Part shown: one piece after another, positions 25,839 through 35,003 of the stretch
Position numbering within the stretch: position 1 is the first letter of the stretch
Layout: every line of letters begins with the position of its first letter
Assembly (NCBI GenBank): GCA_036502575.1
Contig: DASXYL010000065.1
Span: forward strand, 62,001 to 126,000
Direction of reading: 5' to 3'
Origin: DASXRA01 sp036502575
GTDB lineage: Bacteria; Actinomycetota; Actinomycetes; Mycobacteriales; Jatrophihabitantaceae
DNA length: 64,000 nt
Program-made: the position numbers and the translations under genes
The notes under the pieces: generated by a model
The model's input: the letters and a program-made list of their open reading frames with translations, nothing else
Database searches by the model: none
What the model was told of the DNA's origin: nothing

Positions 25839-27097
25839 GGACAGTGGTGCGCCGGGCCCGAACCCATCCGTGGCTGAGCGTCCTGGCGGCGGTCGTCCTG
25901 GTCGCGGCGGCCGGATCCGGCGTGTACTTCGGGACGCGCGACTCGGCGAGCGCGGCGACGCCGTCCACTCGGACGCAGTCGGTGAGCACGGGCACGGTGA
26001 AGCAGACCGTCTCGGCGACCGGGACGCTCGCCCCGGCCGAGCAGGAGAACCTGAACTTCGCGGTCTCCGGACAGGTGACGAACGTGTCGGCATCGGCCGG
26101 GCAGACGGTGAAGAAAGGCCAGACGCTCGCGACGATCGACTCGGCGTCCCTCGCCGCGAGTGAGGCGCAGGCCGAGGCCAGCGTGGCCAGCGCACAGGCG
26201 AAGGTCGACGACGACGGCAGCAACGGCGCGACCGATACTCAGGTCGCCGCGGACCAGGCGGCGTTGACCGCCGCGCAGAACCAGTTGTCGTCGGCGAAGA
26301 GCCAACTCGCGCAGGCGACCCTGACCTCACCGATCGACGGGGTCGTGGCCTCGGTCGACCTCACCGTGGGCCAGTCGGTGTCCGGTACCAGCTCGTCGAG
26401 CGGCTCGGCGTCGAGCGGAAGCGGATCGTCGTCCGGCACGGGCGGGACCACCGGCGGCGCGGCCGGGGGCTCGTCCAGCTCGTCGAGCACGACGACCAGC
26501 ACGCCGCAGATCCTGGTGATCAGCACGAACTCGTGGATCGTCAACGCGACCGTCGACGCGAGTTCGGTCGAGCTGATCAAGACGAACAACCAGGCCCAGC
26601 TGACGGTGACCGGAGCGACCGGCACCGTGTACGGGACGGTGTCCTCGATCGGGCTGGTGTCATCGTCCACCACGGGAACGGCCAGCTACCCGGTGGTCAT
26701 CGACGTCACCGGCTCGCCGACCGGTTTGCACGACGGCGCCAACGTCACGGCGTCGGTCACCTACAAGCAGGTCAACGGAATCGTTGTGCCCACCACGGCG
26801 GTGCACCGCAACTCGGCCGGCGGCCAATACGTCGAGCAGGTGAAGAACGGCAAGACCGTGCAGACGACCGTGCAGGTCGGCGTCTCCTCAGGCGGGCAGA
26901 CGCAAATCACCTCGGGTCTGTCGGCGGGCGACCAGATCCAGGTGCCGGTGGTGCAAGCGCCCCAGGGCGGCGGCACCGGCCGGACCGGCGGAACGGGCGG
27001 CGCCGGAACAGGCGGCCAGTTCCCCGGCGGCGGTCAGTTCCCGGGAGGAGGCCAGTTCACAGGAGGGGGCGCGGCCGGGGGTGGTCTCGGTGGCTAG
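25835..27097 (+). CDS. MacA/HlyD-type periplasmic adaptor protein
   Basis: A 420-residue adaptor that links an inner-membrane ABC transporter to export. An N-terminal membrane anchor (WLSVLAAVVLVAAAGSGVYF) precedes the first lipoyl half (GTLAPAEQENLNFAVSGQVT). A short coiled-coil hairpin and the second lipoyl half (QATLTSPIDGVVASVDLTVG) follow, with beta-barrel and membrane-proximal domains at the end. A Ser/Gly-rich insertion and a Gly-rich tail (FPGGGQFPGGGQF) are unusual for the family. It overlaps both its upstream and downstream genes, indicating one operon. Confidence 0.9.
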   Translation: MRTVVRRARTHPWLSVLAAVVLVAAAGSGVYFGTRDSASAATPSTRTQSVSTGTVKQTVSATGTLAPAEQENLNFAVSGQVTNVSASAGQTVKKGQTLATIDSASLAASEAQAEASVASAQAKVDDDGSNGATDTQVAADQAALTAAQNQLSSAKSQLAQATLTSPIDGVVASVDLTVGQSVSGTSSSSGSASSGSGSSSGTGGTTGGAAGGSSSSSSTTTSTPQILVISTNSWIVNATVDASSVELIKTNNQAQLTVTGATGTVYGTVSSIGLVSSSTTGTASYPVVIDVTGSPTGLHDGANVTASVTYKQVNGIVVPTTAVHRNSAGGQYVEQVKNGKTVQTTVQVGVSSGGQTQITSGLSAGDQIQVPVVQAPQGGGTGRTGGTGGAGTGGQFPGGGQFPGGGQFTGGGAAGGGLGG

Positions 27098-27809
27098 TCC
27101 GGCATCCGTCCTGACGCGGACCACCACCAGCCCGGTCATCGAACTGGACGACGTCCGCAAGGTCTATCGCACCGGCGACATCGCGGTCGAGGCGCTGCGC
27201 GGGGTGTCGCTCTCGATCGGACAAGGAGAGTACGTGGCGATCATGGGACCGTCCGGATCGGGCAAGTCCACGCTGATGCACATCCTGGGCTGCCTGGACG
27301 TCCCGACCTCGGGACGGTACTGGCTGGCCGGCGAGGACGTCAGCACGATGGACGAGATCGATCTGGCCGAGGTGCGCAATCAGCGGATCGGCTTCGTGTT
27401 CCAGCAGTTCAACCTGCTGCCCTCGCTGAGCGCGCTGCGCAACGTCGAGGTGCCGCTGTCCTACGCCGGGGTGCCGCGCGAGATCCGGCGGCAACAGGCC
27501 CGCACGGCCCTGGAGCGGGTGGGTCTGGGCGACCGCGTGCAGCACCGTCCGGGTGAGCTGTCCGGCGGGCAGCAGCAGCGGGTCGCGGTGGCGCGGGCGC
27601 TGGTCACCGATCCGGCGCTGGTGCTCGCCGACGAGCCGACCGGCAACCTGGACTCGGCATCCACCGAGGACGTCCTGCGGCTGTTCGCCGAGCTGCACGA
27701 CCAGGGGCGGACCGTCGTTCTGATCACGCACGAGAGGGAGGTCGCCGAGCGGGCGGCCCGGGTCATCAATATCCGCGACGGCGCGATTGCCGAGGGGGGA
27801 CTGCGATGA
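27081..27809 (+). CDS. MacB/LolD-type ABC transporter ATPase
   Basis: A 242-residue ABC nucleotide-binding subunit. Walker A is GPSGSGKST, the Q-loop is in FVFQQFNLLP, the signature is LSGGQQQRVAVARAL, Walker B is LVLADEPTGNLDS and the H-loop is LITHERE. It belongs to the MacB/LolD group that powers efflux or lipoprotein-type transport with an FtsX-like permease, here the next gene. The GTG start lies 17 bases inside the adaptor gene's end, and its own end overlaps the permease by four bases. Confidence 0.95.
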   Translation: MVSVASPASVLTRTTTSPVIELDDVRKVYRTGDIAVEALRGVSLSIGQGEYVAIMGPSGSGKSTLMHILGCLDVPTSGRYWLAGEDVSTMDEIDLAEVRNQRIGFVFQQFNLLPSLSALRNVEVPLSYAGVPREIRRQQARTALERVGLGDRVQHRPGELSGGQQQRVAVARALVTDPALVLADEPTGNLDSASTEDVLRLFAELHDQGRTVVLITHEREVAERAARVINIRDGAIAEGGLR

Positions 27810-29038
27810 GCTGGGCCGACATCATCGCCAACGGCTGGGACGCGATCCGTACCCACAAGATGCGTTCGACCCTGACGTCGCTGGGGATTCTGATCGGCAT
27901 CGCCGCGGTCGTGTTGACCGTCGGTCTCGGTCAGGGCGCGCAGCAGCAGGTGTCCAAGCAGCTGGCATCGCTCGGCGGCAACCTGCTGATCATCTCGCCC
28001 GGCAGCTCGACGACCGGCGGGGTGCGCGGCGGATTCGGGTCGGCGTCCACGTTGACCACGGCGGACGCGACCGCACTGAGCTCGCCGACCGCCGCTCCCG
28101 ATATCAGCGGAGTCGCGCCGATCCTGCAGAGCAACAACCAGTCGCTGGTGAACGGCGCGACGAACTGGACGACGACCGTCGTCGGCACGACGTCGTCGTG
28201 GGACTCCGTACGCGGGCGTACGGTCGAATCCGGGCGGTTCCTCACCGCAGCGGACGAGACGAACGCCGCGGCAGTCACGGTGCTGGCATCCGATACGGCG
28301 AGCGAGCTGTTCGGGCCAATCAATCCGGTGGGGCAGAGCGTCACGATCAACAACGTCCCCTTCGAGGTGGTCGGGGTGCTGACCTCGGCCGGCTCGGACT
28401 CCACCACGAACCTCGACGATCAGGCGATCGTGCCGCTCAGCACGGCCCAGCAGCAGATCGTCGGCGGGACGAGCCGCACCTCGGTGCAGAGCATCTACGT
28501 GAAAGCGACCTCGCCCTCGAAGCTCAGCGCCGCCTACCAGGAGGCGAACACGATCCTGCAGAACCGGCACTCGGCCACGGCGGCGACGACCACGGACTTC
28601 TCGATCACCACGCAGCAGTCGGTCATCAGCACGACGTCCTCGGTGGACACGACACTGACCAGTCTGCTGATCGGCATCGCCGCGTTGTCGCTGCTCGTCG
28701 GCGGCATCGGCGTCATGAACATCATGCTGGTGTCGGTCCGGGAACGGACCCGTGAGATCGGGTTGCGCAAGGCCCTCGGCGGCACGCCGACGATGATCCG
28801 GCGTCAGTTCCTCTCCGAGGCATCGATGCTCGGTCTCTCCGGCGGGATGCTCGGGGTGGGCCTCGGCGTCGGCGCGGCGCTGACGCTCCCCCACCTCATT
28901 ACCAATCCGGTAGCGATCTCCGTGCCGTGGATCCTCATCGCGATCGGAGTGGCAGCCGCGATCGGCATCGGATTCGGCGTCTACCCAGCCGCCCGCGCGG
29001 CCCGGCTCTCACCCATCGAAGCGCTCCGCAGCGAATAA
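27806..29038 (+). CDS. MacB-type FtsX-like ABC permease
   Basis: A 410-residue permease with one N-terminal helix (TSLGILIGIAAVVLTVGLGQ) and a large extracytoplasmic MacB_PCD domain (about residues 50-270). Three C-terminal FtsX helices start at LLIGIAALSLLVGGIGVMNI. The RTREIGLRKALGGT motif, which contacts the ATPase, is present. Together with the ATPase and adaptors it would form a MacAB-like exporter for a drug, peptide or lipid. No outer-membrane channel is expected in an actinobacterium. Confidence 0.95.
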   Translation: MSWADIIANGWDAIRTHKMRSTLTSLGILIGIAAVVLTVGLGQGAQQQVSKQLASLGGNLLIISPGSSTTGGVRGGFGSASTLTTADATALSSPTAAPDISGVAPILQSNNQSLVNGATNWTTTVVGTTSSWDSVRGRTVESGRFLTAADETNAAAVTVLASDTASELFGPINPVGQSVTINNVPFEVVGVLTSAGSDSTTNLDDQAIVPLSTAQQQIVGGTSRTSVQSIYVKATSPSKLSAAYQEANTILQNRHSATAATTTDFSITTQQSVISTTSSVDTTLTSLLIGIAALSLLVGGIGVMNIMLVSVRERTREIGLRKALGGTPTMIRRQFLSEASMLGLSGGMLGVGLGVGAALTLPHLITNPVAISVPWILIAIGVAAAIGIGFGVYPAARAARLSPIEALRSE

Positions 29039-29071
29039 ACCAATCCCCTGCTACGTAAAGGAATTCTACTG

Positions 29072-29863
29072 ATGATCTCCCCTGCCTTATTGACGGCCCG
29101 CCGCACGCTGGCCGTGAGTGCCGTGGTGCTGGCCGCCGGGCTGACGCTCGCCGCGTGTAGCGGATCCTCGTCGGCCAGCAGCCCGAGTTCGTCGGCCGCG
29201 TCCGGTGGCGGCGGCGCTGGTGGCGGTGCCCCCGGAGCTGGTGGAGCACCGGGCGCGTCCGGACAGGTGGCCGCGATCTCCGGCACCACGATGCAGGTGC
29301 AGAGCCAGCAGGCCGGCCAGGTCGCGGTGTCCTGGACGTCGTCGACGGCGTTCACCCAGCCGGTCACGACCACGCTGTCGACGGTGAAGCCCGGCGACTG
29401 CGTCGTCGCCACCGCCGCGTCCGGGTCGTCGAGCACCTCGTTCACCGCGACCGCGCTCACGATCAGCGCGCCGGTCAACGGGCAGTGCGGCGCCGGAGCG
29501 GGCGGCGGCGGACAGCGGCCGTCCGGGGCTCCGTCCGGGCAGCGGCCGTCCGGAGCGCCGTCCGGCGGTGCGGGCGGCACGTTCGCCACCGGGACGGTCT
29601 CCTCGGTGTCCGGCTCGGCCGTCGTCATCGCCGCCCAGCAACCGGGATCGAACGGATCGACGACCAGCCGCACCGTGACCGTCGGCTCGCAGACGAAGGT
29701 CACCACGCAACAGCCCACGACCTCGCAGTCGGTGAAGGTCGGCCTGTGCGTGAACGCGCAGGGCAGCGCCGATTCGACCGGGACGGTGACCGCGACCAGC
29801 GTCCGGATCAGCGACCCGGTAAACGGTCAGTGCACCGTGGGTCGAGGAGCCAACAATGGCTGA
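29072..29863 (+). CDS. secreted lipoprotein with two DUF5666-like repeats
   Basis: A 263-residue lipoprotein. The signal peptide ends in the lipobox LTLAACSG. After a Ser/Gly linker come two related modules of about 80-90 residues, each starting GxVxxxSGxxxxV and ending APVNGQC or DPVNGQC, in the style of the DUF5666 fold. Between them is a repeat of QRPSGAPSG. It lies between the permease and the second adaptor, overlapping the latter by eight bases, so it is part of the efflux operon. A substrate-binding or accessory role is plausible but not shown. Confidence 0.7.
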   Translation: MISPALLTARRTLAVSAVVLAAGLTLAACSGSSSASSPSSSAASGGGGAGGGAPGAGGAPGASGQVAAISGTTMQVQSQQAGQVAVSWTSSTAFTQPVTTTLSTVKPGDCVVATAASGSSSTSFTATALTISAPVNGQCGAGAGGGGQRPSGAPSGQRPSGAPSGGAGGTFATGTVSSVSGSAVVIAAQQPGSNGSTTSRTVTVGSQTKVTTQQPTTSQSVKVGLCVNAQGSADSTGTVTATSVRISDPVNGQCTVGRGANNG

Positions 29864-31685
29864 GCCGACCCGCTCCCAGCGGGCCCGCCGACGCCGCGCC
29901 CGCCGTCGTAGGACCGTCGCGGTCGCCGCCGGTCTCGCCGTGGCCGCCGGTGGCAGCGCCGTCGGCGTGGCCGCCACGAGCGGCAACAGCCCCGCGCTCC
30001 GCCTCACGACCTCGGCCGACGGGTCGGTCACCCAGACCATCGAGTCGTCCGGGACCATCACGTCCTCGCTGAAACTGACTCCCTCGTTCTCCGAGTCCGG
30101 GACGGTCAAGTCGGTCGGCGTGAAGGTGGGCGAGACCGTCACCAAGGGCGAGACGTTGGCCCAACTCGACACGACCGCACTACAGGCATCGGTCGACTCG
30201 GCCAACTCGACGCTCGCCAACGCCAAGCAACAACTCCAGGCTGATGAGACCGGCCAGACGTCGGTCGGCGGTTCCGGCGGCAGTTCGGGCGGCACGGCCA
30301 CTACCGCATCCATCGTGCAGCTCACGGCGGCCCAGACGTCCGGCACCAGCCTGAGCGCGCTGATCCAGCAGATCGAGGCGGCGCAGGCCGCCGTCGTCGC
30401 CGCGCAGCAGCACCTCGACACGGGTCAGAGCGCCGTCGATGCCGCGCAGAAGACCGTCGACGCGGACATCAGCCAGAACACCACGCTGAGCGACGCCCAG
30501 AAGTCCGCGTGCGACACGTCGGCCAGCGCGAGCCCATCGTCGTCGTCCTCGTCGTCGTCGTCCTCGTCGTCGTCGTCGCTGTCCGCGGCGTGTGCGACGG
30601 CGATGTCGGACTACGAGGCGTCCGCCGAGACGCTCGCATCGGACATGGCCACCCTCGACGCCAAGATCGCCGCGCAGGACGGCTATACGAACGACCTTAA
30701 GCAGTCGATCACGAAGCTGGACACGCTCATCGGCCAGCTGAAGTCGGCGAGCACCGGTTCAGGCAGCGGTTCGAGCGGCTCGAGCGGCTCGGGTAGCAGC
30801 TCTGGCGGCGGTGCGAGCGGTTCGGGTCAGTCGAGCGGCTCACCGTCGGGCCAACCGAGCGGTTCGGCACCGAGCGGATCCGGCCAGACCGGATCCGGCG
30901 GCGGGTCCGGCGGCAGCAGCGCCGCGCCGAGCGGCGGGTCGTCGGGGCAGACCGGCGGCACGACCGGCCAGCCCGCGAGCGCGGCCCAGATCGCGGCCGA
31001 CCAGGCGGCGATCGACGCAGCGCAGGCCCAGGTCACGGCCGCCGAGCAGAGTCTCGCGGCAGCCACGCTGAAGAGCCCGGTGGCCGGCAAGGTCGCCGCC
31101 GTCGGCCTCACCGCGGGCAGCTCCTCGTCCGGCCAGACCATCACGATCGTGGGCACAGGCGTCCAAGGCGTCGACGTGACCGTCCCGCTCGCCGAGGTCA
31201 GCCAGGTGAAGGCCGGCCAACGAGTCTCGATCACCGCCGACGGTCGCCCGACCGTACTGCACGGTACGGTCGAGTCGGTCGGATTGCTGAGTAGCACATC
31301 CGGTTCCGCGACGACATTCCCGGTCGCTGTCGAACTCGACCCGGGCAGCGCCCAGCTCTATGACGGGACGGGCGCCGACGTCGTCATCACCACGGCGACG
31401 GCGACCAACGTGATCACGGTTCCGAACTCCGCGATTCACACCAGCGCCAACGGCACGCACACCGTCACGGTCGTCGAGGGCGGCAAGACGAGCACCGTCC
31501 CGGTGACGCTCGGCGTCTCAGGCAACGACGCCACCCAGATCAAGACTGGACTCAAAGCCGGCCAGCAGGTGGTTCTCGCCGACCTTGGCCAGCCGCTGCC
31601 GAGTTCCACGTCGTCCAGCACCGGTACCACTACGCTCCGGCCGGGCGGAGTCGGCGGCGCGGGCGGTGCTCGAACGGGTGGCTAG
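29856..31685 (+). CDS. second, large periplasmic adaptor protein
   Basis: A 609-residue HlyD/MacA-type adaptor, much longer than the first (420). A highly basic start (RARRRRARRRRT) and one membrane helix precede the lipoyl half (GTVKSVGVKVGETVTKGETL). Long alpha-helical hairpin arms follow, interrupted by a polyserine run and a Gly/Ser/Pro-rich stretch of about 120 residues. The second lipoyl half (LAAATLKSPVAGKVAAVGLT) and a beta-barrel domain complete it. Having two adaptors for one ABC pair is unusual; they may mix in a heteromeric ring or serve different substrates. It is the last gene of the operon. Confidence 0.85.
   Translation: MAEPTRSQRARRRRARRRRTVAVAAGLAVAAGGSAVGVAATSGNSPALRLTTSADGSVTQTIESSGTITSSLKLTPSFSESGTVKSVGVKVGETVTKGETLAQLDTTALQASVDSANSTLANAKQQLQADETGQTSVGGSGGSSGGTATTASIVQLTAAQTSGTSLSALIQQIEAAQAAVVAAQQHLDTGQSAVDAAQKTVDADISQNTTLSDAQKSACDTSASASPSSSSSSSSSSSSSSLSAACATAMSDYEASAETLASDMATLDAKIAAQDGYTNDLKQSITKLDTLIGQLKSASTGSGSGSSGSSGSGSSSGGGASGSGQSSGSPSGQPSGSAPSGSGQTGSGGGSGGSSAAPSGGSSGQTGGTTGQPASAAQIAADQAAIDAAQAQVTAAEQSLAAATLKSPVAGKVAAVGLTAGSSSSGQTITIVGTGVQGVDVTVPLAEVSQVKAGQRVSITADGRPTVLHGTVESVGLLSSTSGSATTFPVAVELDPGSAQLYDGTGADVVITTATATNVITVPNSAIHTSANGTHTVTVVEGGKTSTVPVTLGVSGNDATQIKTGLKAGQQVVLADLGQPLPSSTSSSTGTTTLRPGGVGGAGGARTGG
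30535..30582. repeat. in-frame TCG trinucleotide tract (polyserine)
   Basis: A run of TCG/TCC triplets encodes a polyserine stretch of about 15 residues inside the second adaptor. Being a triplet repeat, slippage would change linker length without shifting the frame. Confidence 0.7.
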
Positions 31686-31724
31686 CGTCAGCGCGCAGCG
31701 GCTGAATTTGCGCCGCGCATTGCA

Positions 31725-31773
31725 GCTAGCAGGGGGTTCAGCCAGTTCCGCTAGCAGAGAGTTCCGCTAGCAG
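31725..31773. repeat. GCTAGCAG direct repeats
   Basis: The octamer GCTAGCAG occurs at 31725-31732, 31750-31757 and 31766-31773. The last two are within an exact repeat of AGTTCCGCTAGCAG with a 16-base period. They sit between the efflux operon and the delta-60 protein gene. Role unknown; possibly regulatory or a slippage product. Confidence 0.6.
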
Positions 31774-31883
31774 GGGGGAGCGATGGGCGTTCGCAATAGT
31801 GGCAGGCCGCCGGCCGTGCGAAACACTTGAATCCCTTGTCCACGCATCCTATGAATCCCTGATCTGGCGGAAAGAACGTGGTT

Positions 31884-33236
31884 ATGAAGCGAGAGCTTTG
31901 TGTGGCTGCCATCCTCCTGTTAGTAGGCGTCGGCTTCGCGAGTGCCGCGATCGCCGACACAACGACGGCGAGCTTCGGGTTTACGTACGCGGGCTCCTAC
32001 GGCCACGGCGGCCTGTCGGAACCGTATGCCGCCCTTACCATCACCGGACAGAGCTACGGCACCGGCGTGGCGATCCAGGCAAGCGATCCCCGCCAGCGGG
32101 TCTACTCGTTGGTGGAGGCGAATGCCAATATCGGCGTCGGTGGCGTTCGCGGCGCCTTTCCGGCCAGCAGTCGCACGATATCGGCCAGTTCCTCCACCCC
32201 AAACTACCTGGGCCCGTACTACATCGTCCGGCGCACCAGCGCCGGCAAGATCGACAAGACGTTCGGCGACAACGGCTACGTCAGCGTGTTCGGTAACAGC
32301 ACCGACAGCAGCTATCAATTCACCAGCCTGTGCATCGATCCCGGCACTGCGGATATCGTCGCCGTCGGAAAGGCGACTACGCCCAGCGGTCAGGTGGGAG
32401 TTGTCGAACGCCTGGTACCGCCGGCCGGCGGATCCGGCACCACCAGCCTGGACTCGACCTTCAACGCCAGCGGCACCACGCCGGGACTCGTCACGATCTC
32501 CACCCCCGACGGCAACAACTCTCCAACCCTGTACGGCTGTTCGGTGGTCGACGAGGGCGCGGGGCACAGCGGCGCGATCCTCGTCGGCGGCGTGGACGAC
32601 GCCGCCTCGTCAAGCCTGGTCCTAGCCGCCAAGATCAGCAGTTCGGGCGCCCACGACACCGTCTTCGGCAATGACGGTGTCGTCGAATACCCGGTGCAAA
32701 GCGAGGACGGCTCCGGCCCGTCGGCCGAGATCACCAACGTCAGCCTGAGCGGTGCGCACTCCGATTTCCCGGATGTGATCCTTTCCGGGTTCTCGTTCAC
32801 CAAGGGCACCAAGGCGGGGTCGGCGGCACGGGCAACCGGTCTCACCGTTGCTATCGAGGACCGCACCGGCGCCCTGGACGCGAACTTCAACGGCACCGGC
32901 CAGCTGATCAACCCCGACTACGGCGAGGCTGTATTGGCCCGCGTGAACAGCACCCACATCGGCAATAACGTCGGCACCGCTACTGACCTGTACATCGTGT
33001 ACGGAACCGTCGGCAGCGACGCCGCCGAATTCGTGGACTACCCGATTGCCAACGGAGTTCCCGACCTCGCCGATCCCGCGAAGACCAAGGCCGGCACGTT
33101 CACCGTCCCCGACGATTTCGCGTCCATGCAGGGGTACGCGTTCAACTCCGGCGGGCGGATCGTGGTCAGCGGCGACACCACCGCGAACAACGAGATGCTG
33201 ACCGAGATCCGCGGCTCGAGGGTTCTCGGCTACTAA
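31884..33236 (+). CDS. secreted delta-60-repeat-like protein of unknown function
   Basis: A 450-residue exported protein. A classical signal peptide (KRELCVAAILLLVGVGFASA) is followed by four visible repeats of the delta-60 type: IDKTFGDNGYVSVFG, LDSTFNASG, HDTVFGNDGVVEYPV and LDANFNGTGQLI. These repeats form beta-propeller-like blades. I prefer the ATG at 31884, with GGAAAG ten bases upstream; a GTG at 31878 is possible. There are two cysteines and no membrane anchor. No neighbouring gene suggests a role. Confidence 0.7.
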   Translation: MKRELCVAAILLLVGVGFASAAIADTTTASFGFTYAGSYGHGGLSEPYAALTITGQSYGTGVAIQASDPRQRVYSLVEANANIGVGGVRGAFPASSRTISASSSTPNYLGPYYIVRRTSAGKIDKTFGDNGYVSVFGNSTDSSYQFTSLCIDPGTADIVAVGKATTPSGQVGVVERLVPPAGGSGTTSLDSTFNASGTTPGLVTISTPDGNNSPTLYGCSVVDEGAGHSGAILVGGVDDAASSSLVLAAKISSSGAHDTVFGNDGVVEYPVQSEDGSGPSAEITNVSLSGAHSDFPDVILSGFSFTKGTKAGSAARATGLTVAIEDRTGALDANFNGTGQLINPDYGEAVLARVNSTHIGNNVGTATDLYIVYGTVGSDAAEFVDYPIANGVPDLADPAKTKAGTFTVPDDFASMQGYAFNSGGRIVVSGDTTANNEMLTEIRGSRVLGY

Positions 33237-33800
33237 CGCCCAGGATCCCGCTGGTCAGGTTCCTCGGTGCGCGGCTCCGGCGGCGTCGTCCAACGACCCC
33301 CGTGCGCCACGGCATCCGCATGGGCGGTCAGGGGCATGATCACGACCCGTTCTACCGGTCCGAGTGCTCGGCGGTCTTTGACGTGGGTGTTCACGGGTTC
33401 GACGCTGGCGGCACGGCGCTTGTATCGCTACTAGCTGTCAAGAGCACCGCTGAAGTCCACGACTTCCACGAAGCCCAAACGGGCGCTCTCGCCATCGGAC
33501 TCGACGGCAGAAACCAGAGATTACCCTTATTACATAAGGGTTTGCGGGGCGGGTTAGACTCGAACCCACGACCCAGGGATTATGAGCACTCCAGCCCCTC
33601 AGCCCTATCCCACTCCACTACGCGCCGGCGATCCGCGGGCCGCCGCATGCTTACCACGCCGAGTACTCCTCTGTAACGATGATCAACTCTGGCGTGCGTA
33701 TGGGGCCTGAGACGGCCGGAGCGCTGAATCGACAGCGGCGCAAGACGTCACGAGGCGAATAACTTGACATAGTCTGCACGGCCGATAGAGGCGTCGTGGC
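33237..33800. other. intergenic region holding a tRNA 3' remnant
   Basis: No gene is convincing here. A tRNA-like remnant is at 33524-33586 (see separate entry). The last 120 bases before the acyl-CoA dehydrogenase stop include a lone TTGACA at about 33762 pointing rightward with no gene downstream on that strand. Confidence 0.5.
33524..33586 (-). pseudogene. degenerate 3' half of a CAU tRNA gene with its downstream hairpin (possible att site)
   Basis: A 30-base block at 33557-33586 is identical to 57370-57399, which is the anticodon-to-T-arm part of the intact CAU tRNA gene. A further 30 bases downstream of the tRNA 3' end (33524-33556 versus 57338-57369) are similar, including a CCCTTA...TAAGGG hairpin. 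Beyond the anticodon the 5' half diverges and no D-arm can be formed. The two copies are direct repeats 23.8 kb apart. A 3' tRNA half with terminator is what tyrosine-recombinase integration leaves at the far end of an island. Confidence 0.65.
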
Positions 33801-35003
33801 TCAGTGTGGCGGCAGCACAGGATCGGCACGAAGTTCGGCCTTGGCTAGCGCTTGGAGGTGGACCTCGTCGGGGCCGTCGAACAGGCGCATCGCGCGGTGC
33901 CATCCCCACATCGCGGCGAGCGGGTAGTCGTCGCTGACACCGGCGCCGCCGTGCACCTGGATCGCCCGATCGATCACTCGTGTGACAGCGCGAGGGATGG
34001 CAACCTTCGCCGCGGCGATCAGCTGGCGGGCGGCCTTGTTGCCGTGCTCGTCGATGGTTCGGGCGGCGTGCAAGCAGAGCTGGCGGGCCTGTTCGATGTC
34101 GATGCGCGACTCGGCGATCTGTTGGTGGACCATGCCGTAGTCGGCGAGCGGCTTCCCGAAGGCGACACGGGACTTGGCCCGGAGGACGAGCAGAGCGAGG
34201 GCACGTTCAGCAGCGCCCACGGCGCGCATGCAATGGTGGATCCGACCGGGCCCGAGGCGAGCCTGCGCAGCAGCGAAGCCGCCACCGACCTCGCCGATGA
34301 CGTTGCGGATCGGCACCCGGACGTCATCGAAGACGACCTCGCAGTGGCCGTGCTGGTCCTGCCGTCCGAACACGGGAACCGACCGCACGATCTGCACCCC
34401 GGGAGTGTCGATCGGCACGATCACCATGGTCTGTTGCTGATGCGGAGCCGCGTCCGGATCGGTCTTGCCCATCGTGATGAGCACCCGGCAGCGTGGATCA
34501 GCCGCGCCGCTGGTCCACCATTTGCGCCCGGTGATGACCAGGTCGCCGCCGTCACTGTGGATCACGGTTGAGATGTTGGTGGCGTCGCTGCTTGCGACGT
34601 CGGGCTCCGACATCGCGAACGCTGATCGGATTGATCCGTCCAACAGCGGCGCGAGCCATTCGGCTTTCTGCTCAGGCGTGCCGAGCAGGTGCAGCAATTC
34701 CATGTTGCCAGAGTCGGGTGCCTGGCAGTTGAGCGCCTCCGGGGCGATGTCGTGGCTCCAGCCGGTGAGCTCGGCGAGCGGCGCGTATTCGGCTTGCGTC
34801 AGACCGGACTCGGCGGGGAGGAAGAGGTTCCACAGCCCGAGCCTTCTGGCCTCGGACTTCAGCGCCTCGACCACGGGTGGCACGACGTGATCGTCGGGGC
34901 CGGCCTCCAGGCGGTAGCGCGCGTACTCGGATTCGGCGGGCAGCACCTGGTCGCGCATGAAGTCGCGCAGTGTCGCGCCCAGCCCAGCCGCGTCAGGCGT
35001 CAC
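33801..35003 (-). CDS. acyl-CoA dehydrogenase family protein
   Basis: A 400-residue flavin-dependent acyl-CoA dehydrogenase. Visible are the helical N-domain, FAMSEPDVASSDATNI in the FAD/substrate site, ITGRKWWTSGA, and the C-terminal block QVHGGAGVSDDYPLAAMWGW. The GTG at 35003 shares its G with the BioY stop, and the longer frame to 35324 reads as shadow sequence through BioY. It resembles the enzymes used for branched or cyclic acyl chains more than linear-chain ones, but this is an impression. It is the last gene of the transporter operon. Confidence 0.9.
   Translation of the reverse strand: MTPDAAGLGATLRDFMRDQVLPAESEYARYRLEAGPDDHVVPPVVEALKSEARRLGLWNLFLPAESGLTQAEYAPLAELTGWSHDIAPEALNCQAPDSGNMELLHLLGTPEQKAEWLAPLLDGSIRSAFAMSEPDVASSDATNISTVIHSDGGDLVITGRKWWTSGAADPRCRVLITMGKTDPDAAPHQQQTMVIVPIDTPGVQIVRSVPVFGRQDQHGHCEVVFDDVRVPIRNVIGEVGGGFAAAQARLGPGRIHHCMRAVGAAERALALLVLRAKSRVAFGKPLADYGMVHQQIAESRIDIEQARQLCLHAARTIDEHGNKAARQLIAAAKVAIPRAVTRVIDRAIQVHGGAGVSDDYPLAAMWGWHRAMRLFDGPDEVHLQALAKAELRADPVLPPH

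Noticed and set aside
30535..31010. CRISPR-like or tandem-repeat array in the second adaptor gene
   Set aside because: The repetition is low-complexity Ser/Gly coding sequence without spaced direct repeats.
33545..33630. A second functional tRNA at the left island end
   Set aside because: The 3' half matches the CAU tRNA but the 5' half cannot form a D-arm or acceptor stem, so it is a remnant.
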